From NCBI RefSeq assembly GCF_964340395.1, contig NC_135551.1, forward strand, positions 26,158,380-26,222,379: 64,000 bases of DNA, read 5' to 3'. The stretch is from Glandiceps talaboti. Its lineage: Eukaryota > Hemichordata > Enteropneusta > Spengelidae. The first letter of the stretch is position 1. Each line of letters opens with the position of its first letter. Both the position numbers and the translations under genes were made by a program. Below the pieces are notes generated by a model. That model made no database searches. It was not told the DNA's origin and saw nothing but the letters and a program-made list of their open reading frames with translations. This document shows positions 1 through 11,940 of the stretch, piece by piece.

Positions 1-21
1 TGTTGCGCATGGTTGAAAATT

Positions 22-24
<3 letters not shown>

Positions 25-57
<33 letters not shown>

Positions 58-82
58 AATAACAACAACAACAACAACAACA

Positions 83-134
<52 letters not shown>
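25..134. repeat. (AAC)n followed by (CTA)n microsatellite
   Basis: Pure AAC triplets pass into ACT/CTA triplets. The LINE fragment just downstream also ends in an (ACA)n tail, so the AAC part could be the tail of a further copy. That is an inference only. Confidence 0.9.
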
Positions 135-135
<1 letters not shown>

Positions 136-239
136 CAGCAACCCATCACATTTTAGCGATCTACAGTTGAAAAATTTCCGTCTACCTCGTACGGCTATTA
201 CCATGACGGGATGTGTTGGTAAAAGTTGCTTGAAATAAA

Positions 240-1325
240 AAGTGTCTGCGCTACGCTGCGAAAGTTATTCAAGGTCTACCTCCTAGAACTTCAACAGATT
301 TAACTTTAGGTGCTCTAGGTTTCATGTCAGTAGAAGCTGGTATTGATAACTGCAAATTACCCCTTTTTTGGAACTCTACGCAATAGTGACAATTCGTCGA
401 CTAGGAAAACATATATCTACTTTCTTCAGTTAAAAATGTCAGAGTTTCATTCCTGATGTTATGGGCATTTTGTCAAAATACAATCTTTCATGCTTCCTCG
501 ACGAATTCTGTACAACAAGCTACTTTCCTGAAAACCATTGTCACAAAGGAAGCCATTAATGAAAACGAGTACAATCTTTGGAGACAGAGATTAGATAGTA
601 GAGACGAATTATTACTCTTCTCTCAATTACATCAGAGCCTTGTACCGTTTCATCTGTATTTCCAATCACGTAAGTTTCCTCAATACAGGCCAATAGTTTA
701 CAAAATAATGAAAGTCCTAGCTTTTTAAGGAAAAAACTGAATGTACTAAATGCCAAGAGCTTGTTGGAGATTACCCAACTCATCTATTGCCTTCATGTCG
801 TAATATGGCTGTACTAAGACACGTTTTCTGGTCAACTCTTTTTGATAATATCAACTTTAAATTGGCTCTACTTTATACAACTTAAATGAAGTTGATTTTA
901 CTATCAGTATTTTAGAAGATATAGCAAAAACCACTTTCAGAAACCGTACGAATGGGAAATATTTCAAGATACAGTCTTTAAGTTTATAAACACATGCTGA
1001 GACTTTTGATTGACTTATGATGTCATGTTACATTTGTAATCAATTCTTATACTTACCTATTGACTGATATATTTCTACATTAATTTGTGAATTGTGTATC
1101 AATCTGGACGTTTGTACAACCTAAACGAACTCAATTTCACTATCAATATTTTAGAAGATAGTTAGTATCAATTTTAGAAACCGAACAAATAGGAAATATT
1201 CAAGATAAAATCGTTAAGTTTATCGTTTGAATGACTTATGAAGTCATGCTCTATATTCACTTATTTATTGCTTTATTTGTATATTTCTGAACTGAGTTGT
1301 AATGTTTCTCTTTGAGGAGGATTAA
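240..1325 (+). pseudogene. Decayed non-LTR retrotransposon (LINE) 3' end, reverse-transcriptase ORF C-terminus
   Basis: Across shifting frames the plus strand reads as the C-terminal part of a LINE polyprotein. A block around 440-530 reads GILSKYNLSCFLDEF then YFPEKH, and 560-720 reads NEYNLWRQRLDSRDELL. At 738-840 lies ECTKCQ, then HLLPSCRNMAVLRHVFW, a C-x2-C...H-x4-C motif followed by R...FW, as found after the RT domain of CR1/L2-like elements. Several frameshifts and stops make it dead. The segment at about 874-1100 (LYNLNEVDFTISILED in another frame) recurs diverged at about 1110-1325, so the 3' end is duplicated or two truncated copies inserted side by side. It ends in ATTAAAGAAACAACAACAAC, a microsatellite 3' tail. 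The LINE assignment rests on motif memory; the exact clade is not determined. Confidence 0.6.
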
Positions 1326-1327
1326 AG

Positions 1328-1329
<2 letters not shown>

Positions 1330-1375
<46 letters not shown>

Positions 1376-1414
1376 CTCACTCACTCACTCACTCACTCAC
1401 TCACTCACTCACCC
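1330..1414. repeat. (CAA)n then (CACT)n microsatellite
   Basis: The CAA run directly follows the LINE 3' end and probably began as its tail. It passes into (TCAC)n, with degenerate CACC units to about 1450. Confidence 0.85.
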
Positions 1415-2114
1415 ACCCCGGCACCACCTACCCACCCATTCACTCACTTATTTACTTACCTTCACTAACATTACAAGTGCATGTATCTGTTAGTTTTGAC
1501 ACACTTGATAGATTTCTGTAAAGCCATCAATTGTTCTAATTTGTTTGTCATGAATTTCTTTACAATTGATGTATGAGGGGAGTCACTTTACCTCAATAGG
1601 CAAACATTCTTATTTTCTCCTGATTGCCCTTCCTTGTCTTCAAGGACACTAGAATACATCACTAACAGCTGAGTAAGTCTGCCACAGATGATGAACTCGC
1701 ATGACCTTTTAGTACAGAGACTTGCATAAATGGTACATACAAATGTGTAATATAAATGTGTGAACTTGGAATAACGTAGTGTAAAATCAGAACACGTACG
1801 GTTGTCAGGAACTAGACTAAAAATGTACATGTTGTACACATGTAGGTCCAATGATGAATATGTGATTTGTAGATTTTAGAACTTTTACCTTTCTGTAAAG
1901 TTATTTTATGTTGGGTCAATCTGTTTAACATCGGATGTAGACGAGTCTTGGCCAATCGTTCATTCTTTTTACCCCGGTATTTTTGCTTGAATTGACCTTC
2001 GTGATACATGTTTACATTTTCGTCTTGATGGCCGTCTTGAAGCCAAGCGAACATTACCATGGCCCATTTTTCATGAAATTTTGCGAAAATAATTGCAATT
2101 TTCTTTCACTTTAG
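1415..2114. other. No gene seen; probably intron or intergenic
   Basis: Short open frames on the minus strand (1588-2060) show no recognisable motif. The right edge is a good splice acceptor with a polypyrimidine stretch (TTTTCTTTCACTTTAG) leading into the class C receptor exon. Confidence 0.5.
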
Positions 2115-2966
2115 CCATTGTCGTGAACGCACGCGCAAAGGCATATTTGATACCAGTGATGACTTTAAATGTGGTATGTTTCTTAGCAACGTTAACGCTG
2201 TTCCAATTGTTACCCACTTCGGATGCAATTTGCGGGTATATAAAGTTGCTTATGTATCTGCCTATAACTGCTTTACTCGTATTAGTGATTTTGACATCTG
2301 AGACATATTGGAACAAGAATACAGCTATAAAGAGCGCCCTCAAACGAACGTTGGTCATTTCTGCGTTAGCCTTAAATCAAATTGTGATCAGCGTAGCGTG
2401 GGTGACAACAAATCCACTATTGAAAAAAAAAAGTCGTTCAGAAGGGATTATCTTCATTGACTGTGTTTTAAAAGACCCAACTGATTTTCCTCCAGTTACA
2501 ATTGCATTCTCGTACAATTTTCTTCTAAAATTTATCGGACTTTTTACTTCATATCGCACCAGAAAGTGTGCAGACAATTTTGGTGAGCCAAAGTTCTTGT
2601 TCTTTGTGCTTGTTGCCCTCATACTTATATGGATTATTGCTGTCGGAACGTTTTTCTCCTTTCCACCAGGATATCACATGAGGTCCAAAACAATCGCCTT
2701 TGGGTTTTTGTGGAACAAGCTATGCTGTACTTGTGTGTATTTTTCTTCAAAAGCTTTACGCTATCCGTTACAAGCCTGAAACCAACCCTATCGTGTGGTC
2801 AAAAGTGATGAGAAGTCATAAAAAGTTGAACAAACGAAACAGTGGCGAAGTTCCTGTAAATGCATTAGAGGTGAGAACTATGCAAAATTATTCAAACGAA
2901 ATAATGGAACTGGCAAGCGTTATTTGCGTACAGAATCGTTCATTTTGTGTATTTGAACAAACATAA
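2115..2966 (+). pseudogene. Class C GPCR seven-transmembrane exon, frameshifted in TM7
   Basis: The exon begins after TTTTCTTTCACTTTAG, phase 1 by the frame read here. It encodes TM2 onward of a metabotropic glutamate receptor-like 7TM domain: TM2 near AKAYLIPVMTLNVVCF, TM3 after DAICGYIKLLMYLP, TM4 LVISALALNQIVISVAW, TM5 to loop YNFLLKFIGLFTSYRTRK, the NFGEPKF counterpart of the family NFNEAKF motif, then TM6. At about 2700-2710 (GGGTTTTT run) the frame shifts by one. The other frame continues with the end of TM7 and its FLQKLYAIRYKPETN counterpart of the F-x-PK-x-Y...KPE-x-N signature, and stays open to 2966. GAG|GTGAGA near 2870 could be a donor. No upstream exon with a ligand-binding domain is seen in the window. 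The family PK is QK here. It is either a pseudogene or an intact exon with a 1-base assembly error in the homopolymer. Confidence 0.65.
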
Positions 2967-3464
2967 CTTTTGATATACAAATTGCGAAAACCTCATTTAT
3001 AAGAGCGACACCAACGACGTTCGACTGTTTAGGAAAAATATCTCATTCACGTCATGCCTTGATGATGTAATTCTTTAATCGACAAAGTCTAATCAAAATT
3101 AATAACTTAAACTCAAGAAACCATACTAGCTCTGTTAGAATATAAATTACATTTTATGAAAGTGTGCAAAAATATAACATTTATGATACCCGCGACACCA
3201 GACTTAATACTTTTGATTACTTTCATATACACATGTATATAGATTATACTGTCAGCTTCATGTCAAAGTATGTCGAACATTTGTAATTTATTGGTCTTAT
3301 TATTTCCATATTGAAATTTGCATACACTAATCTGAGGGTACTTGCCATATTCACAGGCAAGGATCTTTCCCTTAAATGTGTTATATTTAAACGATGTTTT
3401 ATTTGGGGACATTTGCATGAATTTTAACCATATCTATCATATGTTGGCATAGAGAGAGTGAGAT

Positions 3465-3523
<59 letters not shown>

Positions 3524-3565
3524 TAGACAGACAGACAGACAGACAGACAGAGAGACAAACAGACT

Positions 3566-3619
<54 letters not shown>

Positions 3620-5366
3620 GAGTTAGAGTTGACCATTACGATTTCTAACACTCTCTAATACATATTGTACCTAGAAATGGAAAACATGTAACATGCAAGA
3701 GATGAAATACCATTTTCACCTGCGCAGATATAGTGAAATACCTATCAAACAAAATAGTTGAAATCAGACTTTTTACCAAAACTAAAACTTGATCTACATG
3801 TGAACCACAATACCCACGTTTAACTAAATGCGCTCAAGTGAAGGTTATGTCGATTCTAGCAAACTGGTCTACCTATTGGCAATTCGTTAATATTTCTTCT
3901 AGTCTTGTAGCATACTAAGTATCAACCTCCATTGGCGTTAACTATCACTATTATACTCGTGTTCTTCTGATAGTATAGACGTGCCTGTAGCAGAGATTGG
4001 CGGTACTTTTCATGTATAAAGCAGAGACACGATAGATAAAACGAAAAAGAGATGAGTCTAAACGATTTAAAACTGACATTGAAATATAATTCATACTCTG
4101 TTGGCGTTGGTGAGAGAGGCCTTCTATCTGTAAGATTTATATGAAATACTATGCTCCGATATTTGTCGACACAGCGCTTGATAAACCTCTTTTTCGATAC
4201 GTTAAGAGAATGATCGGTTGTACACATCAACTTTTCATAGCAACGAAATTGATTTTGTATTTCAGTATTCTACGATAATGGTAATAGCTATTTGAATCCC
4301 CTTCGGGAATGTTAATAAACGACCATGATTGTGTCGATGCACGAACGACAGAGAAATATGTCCTTCAGTGGGTCACGATTTCAGTGAATAGATGCAAAGT
4401 ACTTATTAACGAGACAATGTTAAACAGGCCATTCCAGACTGCAAACAGGAAATTGAGAATACAGCGCCCTCACTCAAATTGGAGGTATTATCACCACATC
4501 GTAGTGTTTGTCCCCTGATATTCTCTCACAACTAAAATTAGTTGTCTGACGTATTCTTTAGAAGTGTAAATCGGAGATGTTTTGCGTATTCTTCAGACAT
4601 AGAGGAAAGTAGCAGTGCTCTATGATTAACTGAGTAACCTATCTACTACATTATTTGGCTAAATTTGAACAAGTCTTAACAGTCCTTGGGCTTCCCGAAA
4701 ACACGGAGCGTTGCAGTCACACGTCAACGAATGATTATCCCTATCATGATCGATGAGGGCGCACAGTACAAGGATATTCGAGTACGGTTATTATATAGCT
4801 GGTATCGGTACATACAAAATAATTCGTTTAGCTTAAATTTTAGTAAAGTTAAGCTCCGAGGACTGTGAGAGAGTCTATATCATTGGCAATGTGGAAGTAC
4901 GACTCAGGCAGCCATGTTTTGCCACAGGGATATGATGATCGGCTGTTTTCGGCTCAGTATTAAACCTGTATACAACTAACTTATCGATCGATATTGCAGA
5001 TCATTGCCTGCATACATGGAGTCTTTTAAATGTCGTGAATGTAAACTTGGGTTCAACTTTCGTGAAATACATCGACGTATGGCAAATGTGCCACGTGACC
5101 ATGATATTCACCATCAGGGTCGAGTCAATGCTGTCCCCAATTGGGGTGGGATACTTGGGTGGGTAATGGCGGATTCAAAGTACAACAAGCATGAACTTTT
5201 TTTAAAATAAAAAACTAGGGGTTAAAAGTATACCTTTCAGCCAGAAACTAAGGGTCAAATGTCAAATTCTGCCAGAAAATTGGCTTCAAAAGCATAAGGG
5301 GAATTCAAAATCGGCAACCTGGAAACTCGAAAAAGCTCGGAAAAGTTGAAACTTGAATCGGCAACT
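2967..5366. other. No gene recognised
   Basis: AT-rich sequence with only short open frames on both strands, none with a recognisable domain or convincing splice signals. An (ACAG)n tract lies inside it. Confidence 0.5.
3465..3620. repeat. (ACAG)n microsatellite
   Basis: Tandem GACA/ACAG units with a few point changes near 3522 and 3550-3565. Confidence 0.95.
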
Positions 5367-5429
5367 TTAATACCGCCTACGGGAGGTAATTATATATAAA
5401 AATGGAGGCAAACGCCGTAGATTTGCATC

Positions 5430-5597
5430 GCTCAAGTCAAAAACAGTAATCGGAAAGAACGTTGTAGCAATTGCTGAGGATGAACAGAGAAGAGAGGCAC
5501 CAAAAATCGTAAACTTTCGACCAAACCTTGATTCCATCAAGACTGCAGTGGCAAGGTAAGCAGGAATTTCCATCAAACCCGATAAGTGAATAGTCAT
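5430..5597 (-). pseudogene. Relic exon of an SLC22-like (major facilitator) transporter
   Basis: The minus frame reads TIHLSGLMEIPAYLATAVLM, then ESRFGRKFTIFGASLLCSSS and a following FFP. The EIPAY motif, a hydrophobic helix and R-x-GRK followed by another hydrophobic helix match SLC22 organic ion transporters, where S-G-x-x-E-x-PAY precedes the GRR loop. A stop codon lies just before this segment with no good acceptor AG between, and no clear donor follows. No neighbouring SLC22 exon is seen. It is therefore most likely an exon relic rather than a working exon. The family call rests on about 40 residues. Confidence 0.5.
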
Positions 5598-5993
5598 TTA
5601 AACGAGCAGTTTTGAAGAACGTTAATTATTCATGAGGGCTGTGTTATTCATATTACTAATGAATGTCACAATAGGGTTTAAATTATTTCTCAGAGAACCG
5701 TTCACTTCAGGAGTATAGCCTAAAGGATAACTGGAAGGGATTCTAAGACTCAAGCAGTTATCGTATGTGTAGGGCGATACTTCGAATCTGATTCAACAGA
5801 ATGATGTAGTCTGATTCTAGTCTTATCAATATATGTCGTATATTGCGAAATAATTTTAAAAAATTCAAATACCATAAGTGGAATAAGTAAGTGATTTATC
5901 TTGTTAAATGTGTAATTCGTTCAAACATGATATGAAAAGAAGAGTACTAATTGATGTATTATTGGATAGGCATGTAAAAGTGACAAGGTTGTT

Positions 5994-6363
5994 ATAAAAT
6001 GGTCATATGGAGAACGATTGGGTATTTATTTATTTTTTTTTTTAATTTACAAAACAATTTCATCATGGATTCCGATTTGAAAAAAATCGATGTGAAACAA
6101 CATAGACCAAGTCTGTATTTGTGATTCAATACAGCGCAAAAAAAAAAACCTTTAACATTTGTAAAGTTTGTTATTGTACGTACAATAACAAATGTTATAC
6201 ATTAATCTTTTGTAATGTATTGAATTACAAACACGTACAGACTTGTCCACTTGACATATGTTGTTTCACATTTATTTGTCAAGTAGGAAGCCATGATAAA
6301 ATTGTTTTATGAATTAAAAAAATTAAAAATAAATATTCGATCCTCATCCATGTGGCCCTATGA
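5994..6363. mobile_element. MITE family C, copy 1 (about 370 bp)
   Basis: Imperfect terminal inverted repeats: the left end ATAAAATGGTCATATGGAGA pairs with the right end, whose complement reads TAGGGCCACATGGATGAGGA. The interior resembles the copies at 55870-56359 and 62075-62399 (shared TTGTGATTCAATA..., GTCAAGTAGGA and TCCTCATCCAT blocks). No transposase is present. Confidence 0.65.
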
Positions 6364-6574
6364 AATAAAACATTATGTTGATATTTCCTACCTAAACTAC
6401 AAGATTTAAATCCAAAATTACAATGTGAAGACCTAATTATTAATATAATTAGTAGAAATTCATGACACTTAAAGACATTTATTATAATGTTGACAATTCG
6501 TATTGAAAAAATAATAGCAAAACCATGAGACTAATTTTTAGTTTGAAAACCATTCAATGTATTTTCTGAATATA

Positions 6575-6656
6575 CATACATACATATACATACATACATA
6601 CATACATACATACATACATACATACATACATACATACATACATACATACATACATA
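6575..6656. repeat. (CATA)n microsatellite
   Basis: Tandem TACA units interrupted once near 6589 and ending in ACGCGTATG. Confidence 0.95.
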
Positions 6657-7177
6657 CGCGTATGTATTCAACTACATTGTATTTAATATTTCGATCTCTA
6701 AGACACATACAAACACAGACATCTTGTCTATACAAATTAATGCATATGATGAAACCACCCCTCTCCCCTTCACGTTTAGTAGGTACCATGGCAACTGAAT
6801 CATTATTACATTTGTGTTAGTCTTTAGATGTGATATGTTGTCCGTGGAATCTCTAGCTGAATTTCATTGATTATGATATGTTCAAAAACATAATGCTGTT
6901 ATTATCTAAATATATATTTTACATTCGCAAGCTCGCTAAGCTAACTAAATCAGTTATATTTGTTAAAAGAATTATGGAGTCACCAGGGCAACATTGACGC
7001 GATCACAGACCTTATACTTTACTTATACATTTTATGGTTGTTAACGTTGTCGAGGAAGAACATGAACAAAACGTACTTAATTAAAAAAGTGAACTGAACT
7101 GAATGATAGAATATGTTTATTCTGTTGTTCTTATCACATCACTTATTGCATTAAAATATTGCTGGTATACTCTAAAA

Positions 7178-8532
7178 TGCAATTAAAAACGACGACGGAG
7201 TATTACAGGTGTACCCTACATAATGTAATTAAAAACAACGGAGTATTACAGGTGTACCCTACATAATGCAATTAAAAACGACGGAGTATTACAGGTGTAC
7301 CCTACATAATGTAATTAAAAACGACGGAGTATTACAGGTGTACCCTACATAATGTAATTAAAAACGACGGAGTATTACAGGTGTACCCTACATTATGTAA
7401 TTAAAAACGATGGAGTATTACAGGTGTACCCTACATAATGTAATTAAAAACGACGGAGTATTACAGGTGTACCCTACATAATGTAATTAAAAACGACTGA
7501 GTATTACAGGTGTACCCTACATAATGTAATTAAAAACGACGGAGTATTACAGGTGTACCCTACATAATGTAATTAAAAACGACGGAGTATTACAGGTGTA
7601 CCCTACATAATGTAATTAAAAACGACTGAGTATTACAGGTGTACCCTACATAATGTAATTAAAAACGATGGAGTATTACAGGTGTACCCTACATAATGTA
7701 ATTAAAAACGACGGAGTATTACAGGTGTACCCTACATAATGTAATTAAAAACGATGGAGTATTACAGGTGTACCCTACATAATGTAATTAAAAACGACGG
7801 AGTATTACAGGTGTACCCTACATAATGTAATTAAAAACGACGGAGTATTACAGGTGTACCCTACATAATGTAATTAAAAACGACTGAGTATTACAGGTGT
7901 ACCCTACATAATGTAATTAAAAACGACGGAGTATTACAGGTGTACCCTACATAATGTAATTAAAAACAACGGAGTATTACAGGTGTACCCTACATAATAT
8001 AATTAAAAACGACTGAGTATTACAGGTGTACCCTACATAATGTAATTAAAAACAACGGAGTATTACAGGTGTACCCTACATAATGTAATTAAAAACGACG
8101 GAGTATTACAGGTGTACCCTACATAATGTAATTAAAAACAATGGAGTATTACAGGTGTACCCTACATAATGTAATTAAAAACGACGGAGTATTACAGGTG
8201 TACCCTACATAATGTAATTAAAAGCAACGGAGTATTACAGGTGTACCCTACATAATATAATTAAAAACGACGGAGTATTACAGGTGTACCCTACATAATG
8301 TAATTAAAAACAACGGAGTATTACAGGTGTACCCTACATAATATAATTAAAAACGACGGAGTATTACAGGTGTACCCTACATAATGTAATTAAAAACAAC
8401 GGAGTATTACAGGTGTATCCTACATAATGTAATCAAAAACGACGGAGTATTACAGGTGTACCCTACATAATGTAATTAAAAACGGCGGAGTATTACATGT
8501 TTACCCTACATAATGTAATTAAAATGACGGAG
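7178..8532. repeat. 43-bp minisatellite, about 31 copies
   Basis: The unit contains GAGTATTACAGGTGTACCCT and CATAATGTAATTAAAAACGA. Successive TATTACAGG starts are 43 bases apart. Units differ by point changes (CGACGG, CAACGG, CGACTG, CGATGG, AATATAATT), several shared by alternating units near 7960-8400. There are no unique spacers, so it is not a CRISPR. It ends exactly where a MITE begins. Confidence 0.95.
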
Positions 8533-8900
8533 TAAAAAAATAATTGTTTGGTTCCCGTTACCTGACCCCACCGAGCTTTTCACCGCTGACCCTAATGTGT
8601 TTTTACGTATTCGAAAAAAAAAAATCGCAAAAATTGTGTGAAGTCTCACGAGAAATATATAGTGGATGCAGAAACTGACATCAACTTGAAAACACAAAAT
8701 AAAACTGTTCTTCCAATCTGTAATGGCTGTACATCTGATAGAAAGAAATAAACAACACAGAGATCATTTGGAAAACATGGATAACGTAAACACTCACACA
8801 GAAAAAAAATACAGATAATAAAATAAATAAAAAATCTGCCTACCCCACCTATTTTTAAATTGAGTGTAATCGGAACCACACAATTTGTTTTATTAGGCCT
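8533..8900 (-). mobile_element. MITE family B, copy 1 (reverse orientation)
   Basis: Termini form an inverted repeat: AATTGTTTGGTTCCCGTTAC at the left pairs with GTAATCGGAACCACACAATT at the right, followed by TTTTATTAGGCCT. The whole body is the reverse complement of 39929-40302, sharing the CTGTAATGGCTGTACATCTG region and others. It sits at the right edge of the 43-bp minisatellite. Confidence 0.75.
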
Positions 8901-9558
8901 TAGCCTGCATACATAATATCTTGGATTGAAGGGTTGATATCAAAATACCATCATGATACGCTCTTTAAACGCACATATGAACTCGGCCGCCTTCGACAGC
9001 CCGCTATGTAAACACTGCGGCTACCAGCTGACACGGTGTATATAGTCTTCACTAGTACACATTGACTTGCCTTTATTATCTCTGGTCGTATATTCTTGTT
9101 CTGTGCAGAGTAATGGATGCCATTTAACCTGTGAAATATTTTCTTTGACATTAGGTAAGTCCTTTTCTCACATTTCATAATCTACAAGTTAATACCAGTT
9201 GAAGCTTTTTGAGCAAAGTCGATACGTTTACACATGTATCTGTGAAGCCAGTGTATCCGTGCTGTAGTTATATTTCATGCTAGTTTTTTTTTCAGAAACA
9301 AAGCGGAATCTGGTTCGGCAACAACCTGACCCAACAAAAACCTAGTATTGCTTGAAATCATTCATCATTGATTCCGCACATTACTTTCTTTTCATATATT
9401 CCCATAATATTGACAGATCGTTGTCAAATAATGTGTAGTGTAACAACGTATATCCATTGAAGTTTAAATGAAACTAAACAAATTATAACAACCATTTCAC
9501 TAGAACCAGATTGTCGTCTTGCTTGGTGATATCAATTTATTTACTATCTTTGCATAAA

Positions 9559-9880
9559 CTACAGCTCATTTCAAGGTACCATTCAGCGTCTCTGCTTGAT
9601 ACAACCTGCACATGCTGTTCACAAAATAATGAATTTAATTCCTTGCTGCATTTTGTCTAAATGAAATGAATTAACGTACCACCATGCAGAGGTCAAATAC
9701 AGACATCAAGACATTGGCGTCCGCGTGTCTCGTTGCAGTACGTTTAATTAGTTGATTTTATTCGGACTAAATGTAGCATGAAATTACAATCTTGATATCT
9801 TAGAGTGTAACAATGATAATTTCTTAGATTTGTCTCTGCATGATTGTATCAAACAGAGAGAGATCATGAACAATAATCTG
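9559..9880. mobile_element. MITE family A, copy 1
   Basis: The left end resembles CATTTCAAG-TACC-TTCAG, as in the best copy at 53205-53960. The interior holds the shared TTTTGTCTAAATGAAATGAA, ACCATGCAGA, GACATCAAGACATTGGCG and CATGATTGTATCAAACAG blocks. The right end is eroded. Confidence 0.6.
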
Positions 9881-10084
9881 CTATATCCTGTACCATTACA
9901 CAAGCAGGTCGTCACCAAATAATGTATAGTGAAACAGTAAACGCAGATGTATACGTCATTGGCGTCAATATAAGTTGCCAAATTATACAAACAGCCATGG
10001 CCTTATCAGAACAAATAATTTACAATGTTTCTAAGTTGATTAATTGACCCGGATGATCGGATGAAAAGTAACAATGTTATTGTA

Positions 10085-10165
10085 ACATTTGTTGAGCCAG
10101 ATTATGAAAATTACGTGGCAATATCGTTAGGAATTTGTTGAGCCAGACGCATGAACACCAGCACT
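10085..10165. repeat. Two degenerate units of the 17.6-kb minisatellite
   Basis: ATTTGTTGAGCCAGA occurs twice about 50 bases apart, followed by a GTTAGGAATTTGTTGAGCCA version. This matches the TTTGTTGAGCCAGACG core of the array at 17585-17945. Confidence 0.55.
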
Positions 10166-11382
10166 GAACATAGCAATACTAATTTCGGGTGTATTGGTAT
10201 GAATGATAACATGGGTTCCATCGATGAGGATAGAATTCGACTCGAGAATTATATTTTAATTATCATATTATATAGTTTGATTTCTCTCCCGTTGTAAATC
10301 CGTAAAATGGGTCAATTTCGGATTATGTATGATATATCTAATTTTCTCGCTTGTCTTGCAAGGCAATACGAATTACATTCTAGGAACATAATTTTGAGGT
10401 CACCCTTTGTGTGTTCTATTTCTAAATTCCCTAGACATGTCTTACAATCCCAACGGAGGAGGTACGAATTTCATTAATGTTAATGGCATATTCTAATGTT
10501 TCTTTAGCAATTAGCATGTACGTATACGCACATAGTTAGAACGCAAGCCATTGAACAAGTATGCATTTCAAACAATTGGAGGACTGTGTTAGTAAGTATG
10601 CTAGTATCTTTTAACTCACCATTTCTCAAGTTTTTGGGGTGAAATGTTTGTGTCGAATACCTGAACGTCTTCGAGGACATCATTTTGTTCAGATACACTA
10701 AACATTTCATTAACCTACCTTTTACCCAATGGGACTTATTTTCGACAACGTTTGTGTATATTCAGGCGGTTATTAATCATGGTAACTAATTTGGAATATA
10801 AATATATGAAATACAATTCTATAATTCCATTTACATCAATCGAGTTATTTATTTTACCTTTATATAATAAAGCAACTAAAATGTTAAAAATCGTCCATCC
10901 TGGAATTATTTGCATTTCAAAGTGAATGCAAATGAATACTAAAATAGTGCTAACAACTGAAGAGATATTATTTTCATATTATTTGTACTTTTCAAGAAAT
11001 TTCCAGATGGAAGTGTAACAGTTGTACTTCAGCCGAGTCACGTCCAAACTTCGTTGTAAATATATTGCATATAAGATTGGTTGATTGATTGGTTGGTTGA
11101 TTGGTTGATTAAATACCCTCATGCCCAAACACTAGTGTAATGAATACGATTGTAAGTAAGGCTTTATGGCAAAATTTTATTCTACGTGTAATTTGATAAC
11201 ATGTACACACGGGTGCAATATAAACACGCATCGCTACACGGACATTTCTTGTAAACAGCATTCATTCTATAAAACGTCACGTACACAACTACTTTAAGAG
11301 AATCTGATGAGGAATTGTGTTTCATAATTACTTAATGTATGGTACACCTCGGATTTTGTCTCTTTAATATTGTATAGTTGCA
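10166..11382. other. No gene recognised
   Basis: AT-rich DNA with only short open frames. A short degenerate GATTGGTT run lies at 11078-11110. Confidence 0.5.
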
Positions 11383-11392
11383 TGCATGCATG

Positions 11393-11429
<37 letters not shown>

Positions 11430-11522
11430 ATGTATGTGTGTATATGTATTCATGTATGTATGTATGTATGTATGTATGTATGTATGTATGTATGTATGTA
11501 TGTATGTATGTATGTATGTATG

Positions 11523-11554
<32 letters not shown>

Positions 11555-11556
11555 TG

Positions 11557-11587
<31 letters not shown>

Positions 11588-11605
11588 TACATGTATGTAT
11601 GTATG

Positions 11606-11636
<31 letters not shown>

Positions 11637-11712
11637 TACATGTATGTATGTATGTATGTATGTATGTATGTATGTATGTATGTATGTATGTATGTATGTA
11701 TGTATGTATGTA

Positions 11713-11765
<53 letters not shown>

Positions 11766-11940
11766 TTCATGTATGTATGTATGTATGTATGTATGTATGT
11801 ATGTATGTATGTATGTATGTATGTGTGTGTGTGTATGTATGTATGTATGTATGTATGTATGTATGTATGTATGTATGTGTATGTATGTATGTATGTATGT
11901 ATGTATGTATGTATGTATGTATGTATGTATGTATGTATGT
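11383..11940. repeat. (GT)n then long (GTAT)n microsatellite
   Basis: A short ATGC run and (GT)n tract is followed by about 490 bases of (TATG)n, broken by AATACATG, AATTCATG and GTGTGTG interruptions. All open frames here are repeat translations (MYVC or YIHT). Confidence 0.97.

Noticed and set aside
456-728. 90-codon plus-strand frame as a gene
   Set aside because: It is one frame of the decayed LINE; the neighbouring frames continue the same polyprotein.
7178-8532. CRISPR-like look of regular repeats (also 17585-17945 and 27912-29084)
   Set aside because: Units are contiguous with no unique spacers, and the genome is animal. They are minisatellites.
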